From Eucalyptus grandis (lineage: Eukaryota; Streptophyta; Magnoliopsida; Myrtales; Myrtaceae): a stretch of DNA of 64,000 nucleotides. The notes under the pieces were generated by a model. It was not told the origin of the DNA. It saw nothing but the letters and a program-made list of their open reading frames with translations, and made no database searches. The stretch lies in the NCBI RefSeq assembly GCF_016545825.1, contig NC_052614.1:35868072-35932071 (forward strand), in the 5' to 3' direction. Made by a program: the position numbers and the translations under genes. Positions 25,118 through 37,060 of the stretch are shown piece after piece (within the stretch, counting starts at the first letter, position 1; every line of letters begins with the position of its first letter).

Positions 25118-25511
25118 GTAAGAGTTTTCCTAATGTGGACTAAATTAATTGATATTGTAATTTACTGTTTTTACGGTTATCGTAAAACAGGGTTGGTCTA
25201 AAGAGAGATAGAATGTTTCTTAATTAGTCTAATATGGGCTAGCTAGTGTGGGCCGAGTTGAGCCTGGCCCGTAATGATGGGGACTGGCTGGAAACTCTAT
25301 AAATAGTGCTCAAGTCTCTCCTCTAACCCTAATTCTCACATGTATCCTCACCTAAGGGACGTTTACCTAACGCTAAACGTGAGGAGGGCCGCCTCATTGA
25401 GCCAGTGATACGGAGGGCAATAGAGGAGAATGACTTGATGCGTGGATCCCCTTGATATATGTGGGTAATCCTTTTTCTGCTTCCGCTTTATATTCAATGG
25501 ATCCCAAAACA
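25118..25511 (+). repeat. Possible solo LTR
   Basis: The segment starts TGTAAGAGTTTTCC and ends CCCAAAACA. It contains a TATAAATA box at about 25299 and a 'ctgcttccgctttat' stretch near the 3' end, which resembles the end of many plant LTRs. No target-site duplication, primer-binding site or second copy is visible, so this is tentative. Confidence 0.3.
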
Positions 25512-25514
25512 GGT

Positions 25515-27400
25515 GCATTAATCTTTTTACTCAATTATGCATGGATGAGGGGAGGTTCGGCTATGACAAGGAGGGTGAGAGTGTGAGCTTCAAACATTGA
25601 AGTGAGAAAATGAGGGAAAGTGAGAGTGAGGGAGATAGGTTGCCGCTGGTGAGGAAAGAGAGAGAGGAGGGGGGGAATCTTTTCCATTAATGCCCATCAA
25701 ATCCACATCTTCTTGGACTCATATCAATCAATCAAGGTAGCTTGTTTAAGAAGCAAAAATCCTTGCATTAATGAGGGAATCTAGGCACTTTAGTGGATAG
25801 GCTTAGGTTTAGACTAGTTAAGTAGGCTAGGTGGCTTCCCTTAAGCTCTTGGATGCCCACTCTTGCTTGTACCAGCCCCTCCATGTCCAATTTTATTAAT
25901 CCAATGGAAGGGCATTTCGGTCATTTCACCAAGATTGTGCACTATTCATGCATTATTCACATACTTGATTGCATTAAATGCCAAGATTTTGTGAAAGGAT
26001 GGCTTGATGGGCTTGGAGGGTCCATGGGCCTCCTTGGCTGCCCACCCCTTGGGCCGCCCACTCTTTGAGCCCGTGGCCCTCTTCCTCCAAGGTGAAAGAT
26101 AGTTTTGTGTAATTTTCGAAATAAATGTCATTACCTTATCGAACGGATTCGAAAAATTATAAAAATATAATATGTTGTAGAGAAGACTTTAAATAAAAAT
26201 TTTCATGCAGGAATCCAAGCCTATTTTTTTTTTTTTTATAAAGAGCAAAAAATCACCAAAGGTAACCCAAAATCTTATCCGTTGAACAATTCCAATGACT
26301 ACAGAAGAAAAACCATTTTAACATCCAAATCTTTATAAAACACTTTGAAATTTTAGTATGTTATAGATGTAGATGTTCTATACAAATTTTTTGAAGAAAG
26401 TATGTTCAGATTTCAAAGGAAAAAAATTTATAAAAAATTGACAACACTAATAGGTTACCGTTTTTACTGCATTGGCTAGTTTTCGCATGGTAAAAGAATA
26501 AGCTTTCGTATCAACCATTTTACCTTAGAAAAATATGAAAATAAATTATGTTTTAGATCAAGATGTTTTGAACAACTTTCATTAAGGAAGTTTGGTGAGA
26601 TTTGAAATAGAGAAAGCCCTATAAAATTGGAAAGCAATGAAGGTCTAGCAGTACGCACACTATTCACGCACATAGGGCTTGGGTTTGGGCTTGACTCATC
26701 CAATTTGGGCCTAATTCAGGCATGTAGCCCATTGGGCTTCTAATTTTCGGCCCGATTTCACTTATCCAAGAATTCAAAGTTTATCAATAATTAAGGAATT
26801 TGATGAAGTAACGTTCAATGGTGGTCACTTAATCCTCTAAAGTTCGAGATCCTTAACCGGACAAGAATTTGTGGTTGAAATCTATCAAATGCGACTTAGC
26901 ATACTTAAAACCAACGGGCATTCTTTAGGGGTTTCACGAGTTCGACCCGAAGTTGATTCGATATCAATCTACGTTTGAGTTTTTTCAATTCATGGATGAT
27001 CTCGGTTGTCATGTAATCATGAGGGGTCAATTGTTTGCTTCGAAGTACATGATCATTTGGAATTGGTTTAGGGTTGTTCGTAAATAATATAGTAATCGTG
27101 CGGAATCACTTGCAATCTGATTATATATTATTATCAAATTGATCTATAACTGTTCTTGGATCAATCTGAAACGGTTTAAGATTGTCTCTCATCGATCCTT
27201 ATGGTCGAATAGTCAATCCATGGTTGAGTTCTTTAGTCGTGCACATCAAAATCCTAAATTGCATTTCCCAATATGTTTAATACTCTTGAATGGTTTACAA
27301 ACAAATTCAAAGTTCAATTTTGCTAATTGTGCATTAGTAGAAGTAAATCATTTATCGTATTCTGAATATGGTCAAATTTTGAGGATGTTACAACCCATTT
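25515..27400. other. Intergenic DNA, nothing firmly recognised
   Basis: Purine-rich repeats occur at 25600-25670 (GAGAG-type). The stretch at 25850-26080 is GC-richer. Open frames do not exceed 90 codons and lack domain signatures. An old retroelement remnant is possible. Confidence 0.4.
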
Positions 27401-27599
27401 AAATCATAAATAGGTTATATATAGATCACTTATATTTTGAAGTGGGTAATATATGAGTCACTTACATTTTAAAGAGACTAGTAAAATGGATCTTCAATGG
27501 GTTGGACTTAAAAATCCATTTCCAATCCAAGTCTCACACTCTCTCTTTCCCCCTTTAACTTTAAAAAAATGTTTTTTAAAATAAAAATTGAAATTATAA

Positions 27600-27994
27600 T
27601 TATTTTTTATATTTCTTTTTTTTTCCTTTTTTTTTTTTTTTTTTTTCCTTTTTGCTTCCTCCTTCCTTAGCTAGTGACCAGTATGGTGACAGCCAACGAC
27701 TCACCAAGTGAGGCTCAAGCTTGTTAGATTTGGCAAGACTCGAGCTTGTTGGCGTCAAGTGAGCTTGATCTCATCGACCACTAGCGAGGCTCAAGCCTTG
27801 AGCTCACTAATTTGGCGAGACAAAGGCCTCATCAATTTGGCAAGACTTGAGCTTGCCAATGTCTGGAGAGCTCAATCTCGTTGATTTGGCGAGCTTGGTG
27901 AGCTCGCGAGCTCAAGCTCTTCGACATCGGGCAAGCTTGAGCTCACCTATGGCCGATCACCATTCATTGTCGTGGCTAACGGTTGGCCAAAGAA

Positions 27995-28027
<33 letters not shown>

Positions 28028-28110
28028 AACAATTAAAAATTATAATTTTTAAAAATAAAGATAATAAACATTTGATTTTAAAAAAATAAAAATAATTAAA
28101 AATTCTAATT
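27600..28110. repeat. Polypyrimidine/polypurine-armed repeat with GC-rich core
   Basis: A T/C-rich arm (27600-27668) and an A/G-rich arm (27985-28030) flank a core with repeated GAGCTTG, CTCAAGCTTG and GGCGAG words. The core ends in GGTTGGCCAAAGAAGAAG, matching the repeat at 4990-5775. The two look like diverged members of one fold-back family. The open frame at 27847-28089 is a by-product. Confidence 0.5.
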
Positions 28111-28511
28111 TTTTAAAATAATTTTTATAAAAATTATATAAATTGTTCATTAAATTTGTATTGCAATAAAGCATTTTAGCAATACCATTTAAAAAAAAAT
28201 CATAAGAAATAATCTTTCTTAAGTTTAGTTAAAGGTTTTCACATTTTTTCATTTTATTTAATGATTTTTGTTGTTTAATTTACTTCTTAAATTAAATGTG
28301 AAGTTTTCATTCAGGTAACATATATGTGAAGATCTTAAAGTGAATAAAATAGGTGGAAGTGGATTAACCTAAATTGAGTTAAATATCAATGTGTTTCGAT
28401 AATATGGATTGAGTCGATTATGAGTCAACAAATTTATATTGTATGAAAATGAGTCAAAACAAATTAAATGGATCGAGATGGATTAGACTATTTTTGATTC
28501 AATCCAAACTT

Positions 28512-28550
28512 GACCCGACCCGACCCGACCCGACCCGACCCGACCCGACC
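28512..28550. repeat. (GACCC)n minisatellite
   Basis: About eight perfect GACCC units lie in otherwise AT-rich DNA. The setting (weak inverted TTGATTCAATCCAA words around it) is common in hAT-type MITEs, but boundaries are not visible. Confidence 0.85.
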
Positions 28551-28559
28551 AACTTGACG

Positions 28560-29550
28560 GCCTTGCCGCCCATCGACCTGTCCAGGTAAAGTATGTTGAA
28601 ACTGCGTCTGAGGCCATCTGTTATACTCTGTACCCATGTGGGACACTCCCAAACGGCCTACTTCTCAACCGAGCTAATGCCGTGGTGGAGTGTTGTACTG
28701 TAGCCCGCCGTATCATTGGAGGACTCCTCGAAATTTTTTTCCCCGACGGTATTCGAGTCCGCACCGCGAGTATGATTCGACCCATGTCTTCTTAGTTTCC
28801 ACAGTGAGCATGTATCCACACACCAGCAACTCTGCATTGTTTCTTTCCGGTGTGTTGCTTCCACTTGTCACGAAATCCGGCTACCGGTAGCCCCGTCCGG
28901 AACACCGATTGAATCCGTGCCAGCATTCGCCCGGTGGCCGAACTTCATTGAATATGCCAGCACCCCAGAGTAATTTATTTTCACCTTCTTTTCAATGGGC
29001 TTGACTATCAAAACCTTTTTCGTTTTACGCTAAAATGCTTTGTAGTAACTAAGTATTTTGATCTATTACTATAATTATGATGCTTTGGTTTTATTTATTG
29101 GTTAAATGTTTTACCAGAGGTAATGATTATAAAATGTACATAGTTTGTGTTTGATTTCATAAGGAGATAATTATCCCATTGATTTAAGGTGCATTTGGAA
29201 ACCACTCTCCCAAGGATTTGATTTAAAATACAATTTATCAAACATTATTTGCATTTTAAAAAGCCCTTTTAACCTAATATCCTTTTGCATTTTCCTAAAA
29301 TCTTTTACAAAAGCTAAATCCAACGCATCCTTAGAAGGTGATGGTGTTAAACATAGGACTATTGACCTACCAAGGGTCTCCAATCCATATGACCGTACAA
29401 CGAAAGTATTTATGAGCCCTTAATAAGTTAAACGTCACGGCAAGACATTGCAAGCTTTCCCAACTCTTTTGTATCCACAACCTCGTTGACTAGTTTGGAC
29501 CAATGCCATGCCTAAATATGAAGATAGAAGAATTGCTTTGCTCTCAAAGA
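28560..29550. other. Intergenic DNA, nothing recognised
   Basis: A GC-richer patch at 28560-28970 contains short open frames on both strands (66 and 68 codons) without recognisable domains. Confidence 0.45.
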
Positions 29551-29552
29551 TT

Positions 29553-29900
29553 TTAGGATTAATATTACAAAAAATTTCAAATTAATATACCTATGATACA
29601 TTTACCAAAAACTAATTTTTTTTATCACAAAAAATCTCAAATTGATATATTTACGACAAATTTATTCGAAACTAATTTTTGGATTACCAAAAGTCCCAAC
29701 TAATATATTTGTGACATATTTTTATGCCTTTAGTTTCCATCAAATTGGATATATACCACAAAAAAACTACAAACTGATATACATGTAACAAATATAAAAT
29801 AAAGCTCCAAACTGATATATCTGTTAATTATCACATATTATCCAAAAAATTAACAAACACTAACGTGTAGCAGTTTAGGGTCTTTTATAATATATTAACT
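29553..29900. repeat. Palindromic repeat of about 60-bp units (copy 4, partial)
   Basis: It starts with GGATTAATATTACAAAAAAT and contains three forward units with 'aaactaattttt' blocks. The right end carries inverted words and is less complete than other copies. Confidence 0.5.
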
Positions 29901-31540
29901 TAAGATGTTATACGGTCTGTGCATGAAGGAGAAACAAGTGTGAGGCGTAGGTAGGCCTGAGGCGGATTTTTAAGAAGATTTTTTGTTACTCACGAGTAGG
30001 CATAGATGGTGGGTCTGAGGGCAGATTTTTATGAAGATTCCATGATCCCCATGTACATCTTTTTTAACCAGTTATAATTGGACACCACTAATTCGATGAT
30101 TTTGACACTTACCCACCCCAAACTTTACCTTATTAGCATTTGGAAAAGAGAAGTTTACGTATGCCAATGGTCAATCTTCAAATTCAACGATCCACTACTA
30201 CAAGCAGCGCACGTCCAATGTGGTGTTAAAATAACGATCGAATGCGCATACGATGCTCCACATGTGGTATTGATCAAGGCTACTTTCCCTTTCCTTTTGC
30301 TTTTCAATAAAAGTTTCTTTGACAGTGGCGTTTGTTTGAGCTGGCTGGAAATTGGCTCATATAAGAGTTCATAAATTTAAGAACTAAATAAAAGGAACAA
30401 ATAAAAGCGGTACAAGATTAAGAAAAGTTGGTAATTCGTAAACTGAAACAAAATGTTGGCGATTCCATGAAAGTATAAGTGAGCTAGTAATAAGATACCG
30501 GAAAATCAAACGACTATTAATTTGTCGGTATGGAAAAAGTTTTTTTCCCCCTTCATTCGAAACGGAGGAGTAAAATCGTCCATACATGAGAGGAGAGATA
30601 AACCAAAGACGGAAGAAATAAAAGCCCAACACGATACGCTTCCACATGGCGAATGGCAAAACTTTTCGCTTCGGTGTTGGGAATTAAAAAGAAGAGTAGC
30701 AAGACACCCTTGCAATCCTCGTGAAGGCAAAATACATTTCCTAGTCGTGCACGCCTCGTGGACAATGCAATGCACATTTGGTGGAGTTTGCTTTTGAGAT
30801 TGCAGACAAAAGTTCCGTCGATAAAGTAGGGGGACTAAAAGTACAATTACCTGAAAGTACGGCGGTGAAAGTGCAATTCTCATTTAGAGATCTGGACACG
30901 TAAACGAAGTCAGCAATTTCCGTCATGTTTTGGGTGGAAATTGGACGGGAGGAGTTGATTGTCGCCTGAGGATAAAGTTCACAGCCAAGCAGGAAATGAA
31001 TAGGGAACGAACTTTGACTAGGAATTTTACTTAAAAAAATCTCTCTCGCGAAGTGCAAACATATGGCGGCCCCTCAAGTACGTTATTCCAATGAATGCCA
31101 ACTTTTCGTAATTATTTCCCTCTATTTTGTCGGAAGTTGCTTCCGTGACGAAATACATTTTACGAAAAGTCTTTCTTCAATTTTTATTAGAGAGGCAGGT
31201 TTTACGGTGATTCCAGACAGGAAATATCACAAGTAAACAAGGGAATCGATAACTTCACCTCAAATATAATTGAATGTACATAAATTGTGCTGGAATTTAA
31301 TTGATGACAAAAACTGAGAACGTAAAGATGCAACTTGGAATTTCATTGACGGCGAGACATCTAGGAACTACAACAAAGATAGTTGCTAGAATTTAGTTGA
31401 CAGTGTGAATCTGGAAACTATAACTATGATGCATGATTTGAAAGATAACATGTTTGTTTAATTGTGCGCGAAGGGTTTTTACAGTACACAAAAGCTAGTA
31501 TTGACTGTTTACAACATAATTGCCTATGAAACAATTCTTT
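29900..31540. other. Intergenic DNA with unassigned open frames
   Basis: Overlapping minus-strand frames of 74-125 codons lie at 30384-31058. They overlap one another and a plus-strand frame and have no recognisable domain, so I do not call a gene. The stretch is slightly GC-richer than its flanks and might be a degenerate gene fragment. Confidence 0.4.
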
Positions 31541-31549
31541 AGCAGCGCC

Positions 31550-32015
31550 ATGCCTTCACATCTCCAGAGTTCTCAATTCTATCTTTGCGTCCCCATGACT
31601 TCTCATCTTCAAATGAATAACTTTTCCATCACATCAACGGCTATCAGAAGTTGCAATAACACTTATCCACAAAAAGTTGAATATATATATGAAAATATCA
31701 CTACTCGGTAGTTATACGTCGATGTCGATATTTATGACTTCATCTCGAATAATTGACATTTGATGTTGCTAGCTTCCTTGGTTATCGATATTCTTCAAGT
31801 TGTCGACATTTATCTAAAAGAGCTTAAATATCCAAAAATATCGCTATGCTCTTTAAGTTGTCGACATTCATCTAAAAGAGCTTACTTATCCAGAAATATT
31901 GCTACTTATTAAGAGATAACATTTGTTTTTTATCGATGACTTCTGCTTTTTGCTAATCTCTACTCTCGTTTGCTAAGTCTATTGCTTGTTCATAATAACC
32001 AAAATTGATAATCTT
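31550..32015. repeat. Dispersed repeat A, copy 1
   Basis: This stretch matches 62480-62905 in the same orientation. Shared words include 'cttctcatcttcaaatgaat', 'tgacttcatctc', 'aaatatccaaaaatat' and 'cttgttcataataacc'. Within it, an 80-bp subunit ('cttcaagttgtcgacattta' to 'atatcgcta') is itself repeated. Identity is clearly below that of the recent repeats. Class unknown. Confidence 0.65.
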
Positions 32016-32019
32016 TTGG

Positions 32020-32765
32020 TGCGAACAAATACCATCTTTAAAAGAATTGAATAATTCATCAATTATTTGATTCTTTTAAATTAGATAATTAAGATTCATC
32101 ATGTGTCCCCTTGTTATTGAAAACTTTGATTTTTTTCTTGCCGAGTTTTGTCATGGTTAAATTTATTATATGGCTCATATTTTTTCCACAAAAGACATGT
32201 TTTCTAAGTTATGGTACTCATATGATCCGAAAAAAAGTTTTGACACTCATGTGAGCACTGTGCACAAGTTAAAACACTAGCAGTGTGCTTTTCCCTACTG
32301 TTTTGAGAATTAACAATTTGATGTTTGAGGTCATAGTTAATTGCATTATGGTTTCATACAACAATGTTAGGCTTATCGGTTTCACATCATAGGTTTTGCC
32401 TTTTACTAGATTGTTGTAGGGTTTAAGCTTTGGAATACAGGGGGTGGTGTTTTGTTTTGGTAATTATTGTTCGTGGTTTTAATGGGGTCTACTTTCAAAA
32501 TTGTTGTTATCATTTGAGAATATAGGGTTTGCGGTTAAGGCTTAAGTTTTCTCATTGAAGATTATATAACAGATTGCAATTAAATAGGGTGTAGGTTTTA
32601 GGAATTCTACGTATTTTGGGATCCGGTTGAGGGTATTGCAATTAGATTTTCACAGTACCCGTTGTTCGCTTTTAAGGTTTCATGATTTTAGTGGAGTGTT
32701 GGTAGGGTTCGGAGTTTTGTAATTAAGACTGGGCTAAAAAAGTTCATTGTATGGAGAAAGAAAAG
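32020..32765. other. Intergenic DNA, nothing recognised
   Basis: AT-rich with T-rich runs. No exon, RNA gene or bounded element was identified. Confidence 0.5.
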
Positions 32766-32769
32766 GAGA

Positions 32770-33302
32770 AAATACCAAAGAAGTCCTAAACACAATGGTG
32801 CCTAAATTGGTTTTAAACTTTTCAATTATGTTAATTTAGTCCTAAACATTTTTATAATTTGCCAATTGACTCCTTCCAGCCAATTTGGTTTGGTAATCGC
32901 TAATATGGACATTGAGCATCCTATGTGGTATAGCTGATGCCGACGTGGATAATTTGTACAATTTTTCTTTAAAGTTGGATTTTTATTTGTTTCTTTCATT
33001 TAGGCCATTCAGCAAGTCCTTGCTCGATTTGGTCGAGGGCCACCTTGCCAAGGCCTTCATAGCCTCGCTGGCTGCAATGAGGGTGCTATGGCCCTTGGCA
33101 ACGGTTGACGAAGGTTTGTCAGCATCAGTTGTGCTACATAGAATGACCAGAGTTCACATTAGTGATTTTTTTAAAATCAAAATTGGCCGAATAAAATAAA
33201 TTGGCAAAATATAAAAATGTTTATGTCTAAATTGACACAATTGAAAAGTTTATGATTGAATTAACATCGTTATAATAGGTTTAGGGCTTTTTTGGTATTT
33301 TT
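32770..33302. mobile_element. Fold-back MITE with about 105-bp inverted ends
   Basis: The left end reads AAATACCAAAGAAGTCCTAA, and the right end is its near reverse complement, TTTAGGGCTTTTTTGGTATT. The pairing extends inward for about 100 bp, through 'aaacttttcaattatgttaa' on the left and the matching inverted sequence on the right. The core (33020-33120) is GC-richer. Target-site duplication was not resolved. A plus-strand frame at 32912-33199 lies in the core and is probably not coding. Confidence 0.7.
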
Positions 33303-33304
33303 CT

Positions 33305-34425
33305 TGAGACGAAATGACCATGTCCCACATTAGTTAAATTGAACAAGATGATAACTATAGAGAATTTAAGCAAATTATCCAAGAAGACATTGATATATTT
33401 ACAAATACATTTTTGTTCCACATAATAAAAGCAAATGTTGTTTTGGCTTAAGTTTTCTTTTTGTCAAAAGAAATTTTCATTCATTACCAAATTGATACAT
33501 GATAGGAAATCTCAAAAGTCGCAATGACAAGGCAAGCCTATAGTGCTCCAAAACAAACTAAAAATCAGAAATCAAGGGATATCATTAGAGCAAGGTTGGT
33601 ACATATAATCACAGACTCATCCTTCAAGAACAGATCTGAGACTGCATCTAAAGATCAGCAGCTCATCACTAAATCACACAGTATCATCAGTGATAAGCAT
33701 ATGATGGAATCTCCATATGTAGTAATGGTTTTGCTTTTTGGTGTTGTACGTCTAGGTTTAACATCTCTAACAACATCATCGTAGGGAGACAACATAAACA
33801 TCTTGAAGAAGTTCAGATCTAACACCAATGAGAGTAAACACCATAGCCAATGAGAAGCGCTAAAGCTTTGAAATAAAACACATTGAACGAGCATCAATTT
33901 GGCACTGAAGTTGCTATGAGCATCATTGAAACTAGAGACAAAGTACTTATTCATTAAAACTCCAAGATCTAGAATTAGATTGGAGAGAAAAGCTCCCAGA
34001 TATAAAACCGGGAGAACAAAACTCCTAAATCTAGAACTAAATCAAGAGAGTAAGGAAAGAAACAAAAGGAAATAAAAGGAGAAACAACAAGGACGAGAGG
34101 GAGAGATTGTTGGCTATATGCCCCGAAACAACTATATAATAGTTACATGTTAGGGATTTTAGTTGCATTATTTATTTAACAGCAAAAACATATTAATTCG
34201 TCGTCCCATTTACATGAATGAGTCCATATGGTTAGTTGCAACTAAACCTATTCTTCAGGTGTTAAATATGTGTGAAAGGTTTACAATTAGACCGAGTCTT
34301 AAACATTCCCCGATTAATGAATCATTGAAAGGATATTAGTGATTTTGTTGAGACCAGTGTGTTTTTAAGCTTTACCATTGAGAAATGGATACCGTAAGGG
34401 ATGATGAATCACAAGTCATCAGGTA
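33305..34425. other. Intergenic DNA, nothing firmly recognised
   Basis: Short frames at 33524-33784 and 33655-33954 overlap on opposite strands and have no known domain. Confidence 0.45.
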
Positions 34426-34426
34426 A

Positions 34427-35307
34427 TGTGATACCCTAGTTAGAGCACAAGTGCTTGTCTTGGACAAGTCCACCGAATGATGCTGGAGCATCAAAACTTA
34501 GATCTTCCAATGATTACATCGCCATCCCAGATCAAGCTTTGTCAATCCACCAAGTCAACTTGTCAATCATGGAAGCACATAGTAAATTCGTCCACAACAT
34601 GGTCCAATGGTTCAAAGGCACACAAGATAATATTTGCTGATGATTGATGGCTTAAAAGCAAGGTTGAAGAAGCAATGCATGTGTTCCCTTTATTAGGTGT
34701 GCTTTGTTTTGTCTTCTTGTGTCTTAATTACTCTAGTGTGCTTAGTTTATCCTCTTACATTAGAGAGTTTTCAATGCAAGGCTAGGATGTCAAAAGGTAT
34801 TTATTGCAAGTTTGAAAGAGTGGTAGCTAGTCTTCACTACTAGGCCTAAGTGCATGAAAGTAGAGTATGTTGGCAATTATTATGAGAGTCTTAGTATAAT
34901 GTCTTAGTATGGTTATACATAGAGATGTAATTTTGTATGTAAGGTAGAATTGATTTGCAATACTTGATATTTCCTCTTAAAGTCAGTAATTTCCTTCAAA
35001 ATTTGGTTGTTTATTTATTTGTATGGTGGTGAGCCTTATCCTTAGCTGGTGGATTATTCCTTTAGGCCTTGGTGGTGAGTTACATCTATCCCAACTTCGT
35101 TTCATTCATAAAACACTCCATTTAACGTAATAAATGCAAAGAAGACGCATTGCACCCAGTAGCAAAGGGTCAACTCCACAATTCCAGCAAGTTCCCACTT
35201 TAATAGAAAATGACAATACATTCCATCTTCCTCATCCCAACAAACTCTATCTTTAAGATACTAGCCCAAAAATGAATTTCTCATTCCTTCATTCCCATCA
35301 CGTGTCA
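34427..35307 (+). repeat. Probable 5' LTR of the Ty3/gypsy element
   Basis: The start (TGTGATACCC) and end (CACGTGTCA) are inferred from the TG...CA rule. The end lies just upstream of a primer-binding site, TTGGTATCGGAGC (35310-35322), complementary to initiator tRNA-Met with one change. No 3' LTR is found to confirm the left boundary. Confidence 0.45.
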
Positions 35308-35639
35308 AGTTGGTATCGGAGCTTCAAGGTTGAAGTAGCTGGGTGAGTTATTTCATTCTACATTTCATCCTTCCGTTCTCAAATGGATGAACTAGTTTTG
35401 AGAGGCTTGACTTTAGAACAAGCTCATAACAATAGGCTCGATCGTGCTATAAACTAACTCTAGTAACAAATGGAGTGAGTTCTCAACCTATTGGAGAACC
35501 AACTAAGACAAGAAACACCACCGCAAGGACCTTCCATTAATCATCTGTGATGTGACAATCATCATCCAAGTTCCGGTGATAAATCCAATAATACAGGTTC
35601 TAATTCTAGTGACTTGGACTATCGAGCTAGAAGAAGAAG

Positions 35640-35870
35640 AGGAAGACACTATAAGAAACAATCGCAATGTCAAGGTGGAGGTACTTGAATTTGAAGGTAA
35701 CCTTAATCATGATGATTTTATTGATTGGTTACATGTTGTGGAACGAGTGTTCAAGTTTAAATCATGCTCAGATGAAAAAATATGCAAGGTTGATGTTCTT
35801 GAATTTAAAAGTATACTTTACTTTGGTGGAAAAACTTGAAAAATCAAAGAATTCAGGAAGTAAAAAGTAA
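35640..35870 (+). pseudogene. gypsy gag N-terminal fragment
   Basis: The frame encodes a gag motif with EFEGNLNHDDFIDWLHVVE, typical of plant Ty3/gypsy capsid regions. The frame changes near 35800-35820, and the TRIM insertion lies about 110 bp downstream of this fragment. Confidence 0.7.
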
Positions 35871-35981
35871 AGTCAAGTCTTGGGAAAAAATCAAAAAAGC
35901 TCATGAAAAAGAGGTTTCTTGCTTGTCAACTATAAGCAAGACTAGTTTCTAAAGCTAAACTCTCTTAAGCAACATGGAAAG

Positions 35982-36564
35982 TGTGACGGCCTGAGCGATG
36001 GTCCTTGGACGTGCACAAGGAAGGGGTCCCTCTCTTCTCTTGTCCCACATCGCCTAGGGAGGGAGTACTGGGCTAGCTTATAAGGCTTGGGTCCCTCTAA
36101 ACTGTACATACGCGTTTTCTTGGGGTAGTATGGGCTGCTTCGAGAGGAATAAAACCGTGAGAACTTAGTGTCCAAAGCGGATAATATGTGTATAGTGGAG
36201 ACTCGGGATGTTACAAGTGGTATTAGAGCTAACTCCTGACCGCGTGTGGGACCACAGCAAGAATGCTGTTCTGACTCCCGACCTTGTATGAGGCCACAAC
36301 GAGGATGTTGTTTTGTTAAGGGGTGGAGAGTGTGATGGCCCGAGCGACGGTCCTCGGACGTGCGCAAGGAAGGGGTCCCTCTCTTCTCTTGTCCCACATC
36401 GCCTAGGGAGGGAGTACTAGGCTAGCTTATGAGGTTTGGGTCCCTTTAAACTGTACATACGCGTTTTCTTGAGATAGTATGGGCTGCTCCGAGAGGAATA
36501 AAACCATGAGGACTTAGTGTCCAAAGTGGACAATATGTGTACAATGGAGACCCGGGATGTTACA
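35982..36564 (+). mobile_element. Complete TRIM retrotransposon nested in gypsy gag
   Basis: Two 234-bp LTRs (35982-36215 and 36331-36564) start TGTGAYGGCC and end GGATGTTACA. They flank an internal region of only 115 bp. The internal part starts with a primer-binding site, TGGTATTAGAGC (36218-36229), for initiator tRNA-Met, and ends with a purine-rich tract, AAGGGGTGGAGAG (36318-36330). Flanking pentamers are GAAAG and GAAAT, a near target-site duplication. There is no coding capacity; the minus-strand frames of 151 and 61 codons are LTR artefacts. gag similarity resumes immediately downstream (MEEYIKEFEQLL). Confidence 0.92.
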
Positions 36565-36569
36565 GAAAT

Positions 36570-37060
36570 AGCATGGAAGAATATATTAAGGAGTTTGAAC
36601 AACTTCTTATGAGATGTGATATTTTGGAAGCATGAGATGTGGCAGAAGGTTCTCGACTAAACCTTCAACTAAGGGAACATCTTTTTTAAGGGTGCTTCTT
36701 CTAGCAAAGTGGAGAGTACCTCAATAGAAGAGAAACAAAATGATAAGTTTGTTGAGTTCGGTAAAGATCTCCCTAAGAAACTAGAAAGTGCTTCAAGTGT
36801 CATGGCTATGGACACTTGCAAATTGATTGCTTTAACTGGAGGGTTATGACCCTTCAAGAAATCAAAAAGATTTACTTTGAGCTTCAAAAGACTGAACAAG
36901 CCCAAATGGAGTTCAAATCAGAGAAGGAAGATGAGATTGTAGAGCAAGTTGATGAAGGCAAGTTGCTAGTCATCCAGAGGGCTTTACACATCGTAATTGT
37001 AGCAAATTGCAGAAGAACAAAGGGAGAACATATTCTAAATCCATTGCACAATTAATGGGA
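36570..37060 (+). pseudogene. gypsy gag C-terminal fragment with zinc knuckle
   Basis: It continues the capsid region after the TRIM and includes a CX2CX4HX4C knuckle near 36793-36835. In-frame stops are present (for example TGA at about 36631). Confidence 0.75.

Noticed and set aside
25315..25345. TAACCCTAA-like word, possible interstitial telomere repeat
   Set aside because: Only about one unit is present, which is expected by chance.
30384..31058. Minus-strand frames of 91-125 codons
   Set aside because: They overlap each other in three frames, show no domain and lack splice-linked partners. A degenerate gene cannot be excluded but cannot be supported.
35942..36602. Minus-strand frames of 151 and 61 codons
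   Set aside because: They fall in the two LTRs of the TRIM and are similar to each other because the LTRs are. No coding function is expected.
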